Shown here piece after piece: positions 62,569 through 64,000 of a DNA stretch of 64,000 nt. The notes beneath the pieces are model-generated. The model searched no databases, had not been told where the DNA came from, and worked only from the letters and a program-made list of their open reading frames with translations. The DNA is from Hyperoodon ampullatus. Lineage: Eukaryota; Chordata; Mammalia; Artiodactyla; Ziphiidae. The DNA lies in contig CATKHW010000293.1 in the NCBI GenBank assembly GCA_949752795.1, positions 186,001 through 250,000 of the forward strand. Reading direction: 5' to 3'. Both the position numbers and the translations under genes were made by a program. The stretch's first letter is position 1, and each line of letters starts with the position of its first letter.

Positions 62569-64000
62569 AAGTCACACAGAAAAAGAAACTTATCATAAGA
62601 TATCACTTATGAAGATCCTGTAAACATGGCTACACTTGAACTGAGTTAGGAAAGAGGACAGTGTCTCACATTTAGAAAACACTCTTATACCTGCTTAAGG
62701 GGGAAGGAGAGGTGGGGTGATGCATAAAACCAGAGTTTGATATAAGCACAGGTACCGTTCCAAAAACCAACTATGGAATAGACAAGACCTACACCGTCCT
62801 CAGCGAAAGGGACTCAAAACCCCATATTTCCCGCAGAGGAAAATATCTGACTAGTAAGAATCTTAAAACCTATGTATTGATATGTCTCTGTAAGGGAATC
62901 AACTGTGTCTAGACTGGCATAAACATGGCAGCGAGAATCAGCTCAAACCCACTATAAAAAGGAATTTCAAAAACAAAACAAAAAAACTGGGAAATTCTTT
63001 ACAATTCCTTCAGGGTCTCTGATGAAAGCTGGAATGACCCTATCTACAACGACAGCTGGATGTGGCATAAGGAGGGACACTTGGGACTGAGACGGTTGGT
63101 GAGATTGGGTGAGCAAATGCAGACCCTTTAAAGCAATAATGCATGGCACCCATTCCATGGGTCCGAACTCTCCAGGTTGAAGGGAATATTACTACAGCTA
63201 TAACATGTGCGGGAAACCTAGAGAACGGACACACTGTGAATACGAAAGGTTTCTAAAACTCAACGCATAGTCCCTCTCCTGGTGCTCCGGTTTGACTTTC
63301 CGTCTGCTTTACTATCAACCTCCCAACTTGGAGAGACAGCGCCTTTAACCTCTTGGTTCGCACAGGTTGCCAATTTGGCAGAGGATGAAAGGGAAGAGGG
63401 AGAACCAATGAGAGAGTAGCTGTTAGGCATTTGGACGGGCACATATCACTGTAATTTCCCGGCAGGAAGAAGAATTAACCAAATTCTCAGCCACCCACCG
63501 GGAACCAGTATAGGTCCTGAACCAAAATTTTGGACTTGCGGTCAGCTCACCAAAAACGAGTTGAAAAATGGAGCTCAGGGGCACAGCAATTCACAAACTG
63601 GCCGAGTAATAAAGGACAACTATCGTCCAAAAATCTGTTGAGGGAAGGCAACGAGGCGGACTTGAAAGCGAGGCAGAATAGCAGGAAACAGATTTCAAGA
63701 GGTACGTTGGAATCGCCTTTAAAGCACAGGAAGAGGGGCACAACTTCGACAATGATGCACTTGGCCAAAAAGGGCGTATGCGTTTTCTCCTGAATATATT
63801 CAGGAGAAAACGCATACGCCCTTTTTGGCCAAGCAAGCAAGCGGGCAATGCAAATCTGCACTACAAAGAAGTATCACTTCCCACCAGTCAAAAGGGACAT
63901 CCACAAAATGTGTAAGAACAAGAAAGGCAAGACAGGCCCTGGAGAACAGGGAGCCTTGTTATGCTGATGGGCGGGATGTAAATTGCCAACTGCCTCTCTG
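62569..64000 (+). repeat. Monomer 37, subtype b, cut by the window end
   Basis: First 1,432 bases only. b marks (CTATAACATG, GACAGCGCC, CCACCAGTC). Perfect palindrome 63760-63833. The array clearly continues beyond the window. Confidence 0.9.

Larger units (their letters stand above)
1..64000 (+). repeat. L1-derived satellite array, ~1.74-kb monomer, 36 full copies plus one partial
   Basis: The same ~1,738-base text recurs head to tail from the first to the last base, always in one orientation. I set the arbitrary monomer start at the motif AAGTCACACAG, which falls at base 1. Successive starts are 1,736-1,739 bases apart. About 1,160 bases of each unit resemble the 3' end of mammalian L1 and about 575 bases are unassigned. 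No other element interrupts the array. Established knowledge, recalled: cetaceans share an abundant satellite with a unit of about 1.6-1.76 kb reported to be L1-derived; length and content here fit it. Inference: constitutive heterochromatin of a cetacean chromosome. The array is certain; the species group is less so. Confidence 0.97.
39962..64000 (+). repeat. Region 3: highly homogeneous family, five-monomer higher-order organisation
   Basis: Thirteen complete 1,739-base monomers and one partial. Linked variants separate four subtypes. a: GACGGTTGG, CTGTAACATG, GGTCTCTAAAAC, AGTAAACAAC, TACTTACG. b: GACGGTTGG, CTATAACATG, GACAGCGCC, ACCAGTC, AGTAAAGAAC, TAATTACG. c: AAGGTGAGG, GATGAATAAA, GACGATTGG, ACGAATGG, ACAAATTCG. 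d: AAGGTGAGG, GATGAATAAA, GACGATTGG, AGTAAAGAAC, TAATTACG. The order from 39962 is a b c b d, a b c b d', a* d', a b. Confidence 0.85.

Noticed and set aside
472..63861. Some 60-154-codon open frames on both strands, such as those starting MCPSKCLTA, MPACLLGQKG and MQICIA
   Set aside because: They recur at the same place in each monomer, overlap one another on opposite strands, appear and vanish with single-base changes, and match no protein family except by overlap with the L1 ORF2 remnant. They are repeat by-products.
1..64000. CRISPR array or bacterial repeat system
   Set aside because: The unit is ~1.74 kb with no short repeat/unique spacer pattern, and its content is mammalian L1.
1..64000. 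CENP-B box (TTCG....A..CGGG)
   Set aside because: I checked the recurrent TTCG and CCCG sites by eye, such as TTCGACAATG, TTCGCACAGG, TTCGGTACACC and CCCGTTTTGG; none fits the required bases on either strand. A computed scan would settle it.
1..64000. rRNA, tRNA or telomeric repeats
   Set aside because: No rRNA-like conserved blocks, no tRNA cloverleaf elements and no TTAGGG runs were seen.

Overview
The whole 64-kb window is one uninterrupted tandem satellite array and contains no functional gene. By eye it resolves into 36 complete head-to-tail monomers and one partial monomer (62569-64000), each 1,736-1,739 bp. No unique sequence, SINE, ERV, tRNA, rRNA, CRISPR or other insertion breaks it. 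The many short open frames recur once per monomer on both strands and are by-products of the repeat.

Origin of the unit: about two thirds of each monomer is a degenerate 3' end of a mammalian LINE-1 (L1) element in + orientation. It runs from the C-terminal part of ORF2 through the ORF2 stop codon and the 3' UTR to an A-rich tail. The remaining ~575 bp I cannot assign. The L1 3' UTR resembles the type found in cetartiodactyls. From memory, whales carry a 'common cetacean satellite' with a unit of roughly 1.6-1.76 kb that has been described as L1-derived. A cetacean heterochromatic array is therefore my best identification, but it is recall and not a database match.

Layout: (1) 1-31271 is built from diverged monomer types A, B, C, D and E. 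A-B-C-D forms a four-monomer higher-order repeat of ~6.95 kb, clean at 1-6950, 17374-24322 and (imperfectly at the end) 24323-31271. The interval 6951-17373 is a rearranged version with hybrid monomers. (2) 29534-39961 is a transition zone of hybrid and singly diverged monomers. (3) 39962-64000 is a very homogeneous family, every unit 1,739 bp. Its diagnostic variants form a five-monomer higher-order repeat of 8,695 bp (a-b-c-b-d), present twice (39962-48656, 48657-57351), then a duplicated dimer and the start of another unit.

Most notable structure: every monomer carries a 74-bp inverted repeat with no spacer, inside the L1 ORF2-derived part. It is imperfect in the older-looking types (31-36 of 37 pairs) and perfect in 16 of the 17 monomers from 34747 onward. 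At two positions both arms have changed together in particular monomers. This fits arm-to-arm correction or templated repair of a palindrome that has then spread by homogenisation. All identity statements are visual; no alignment was computed.
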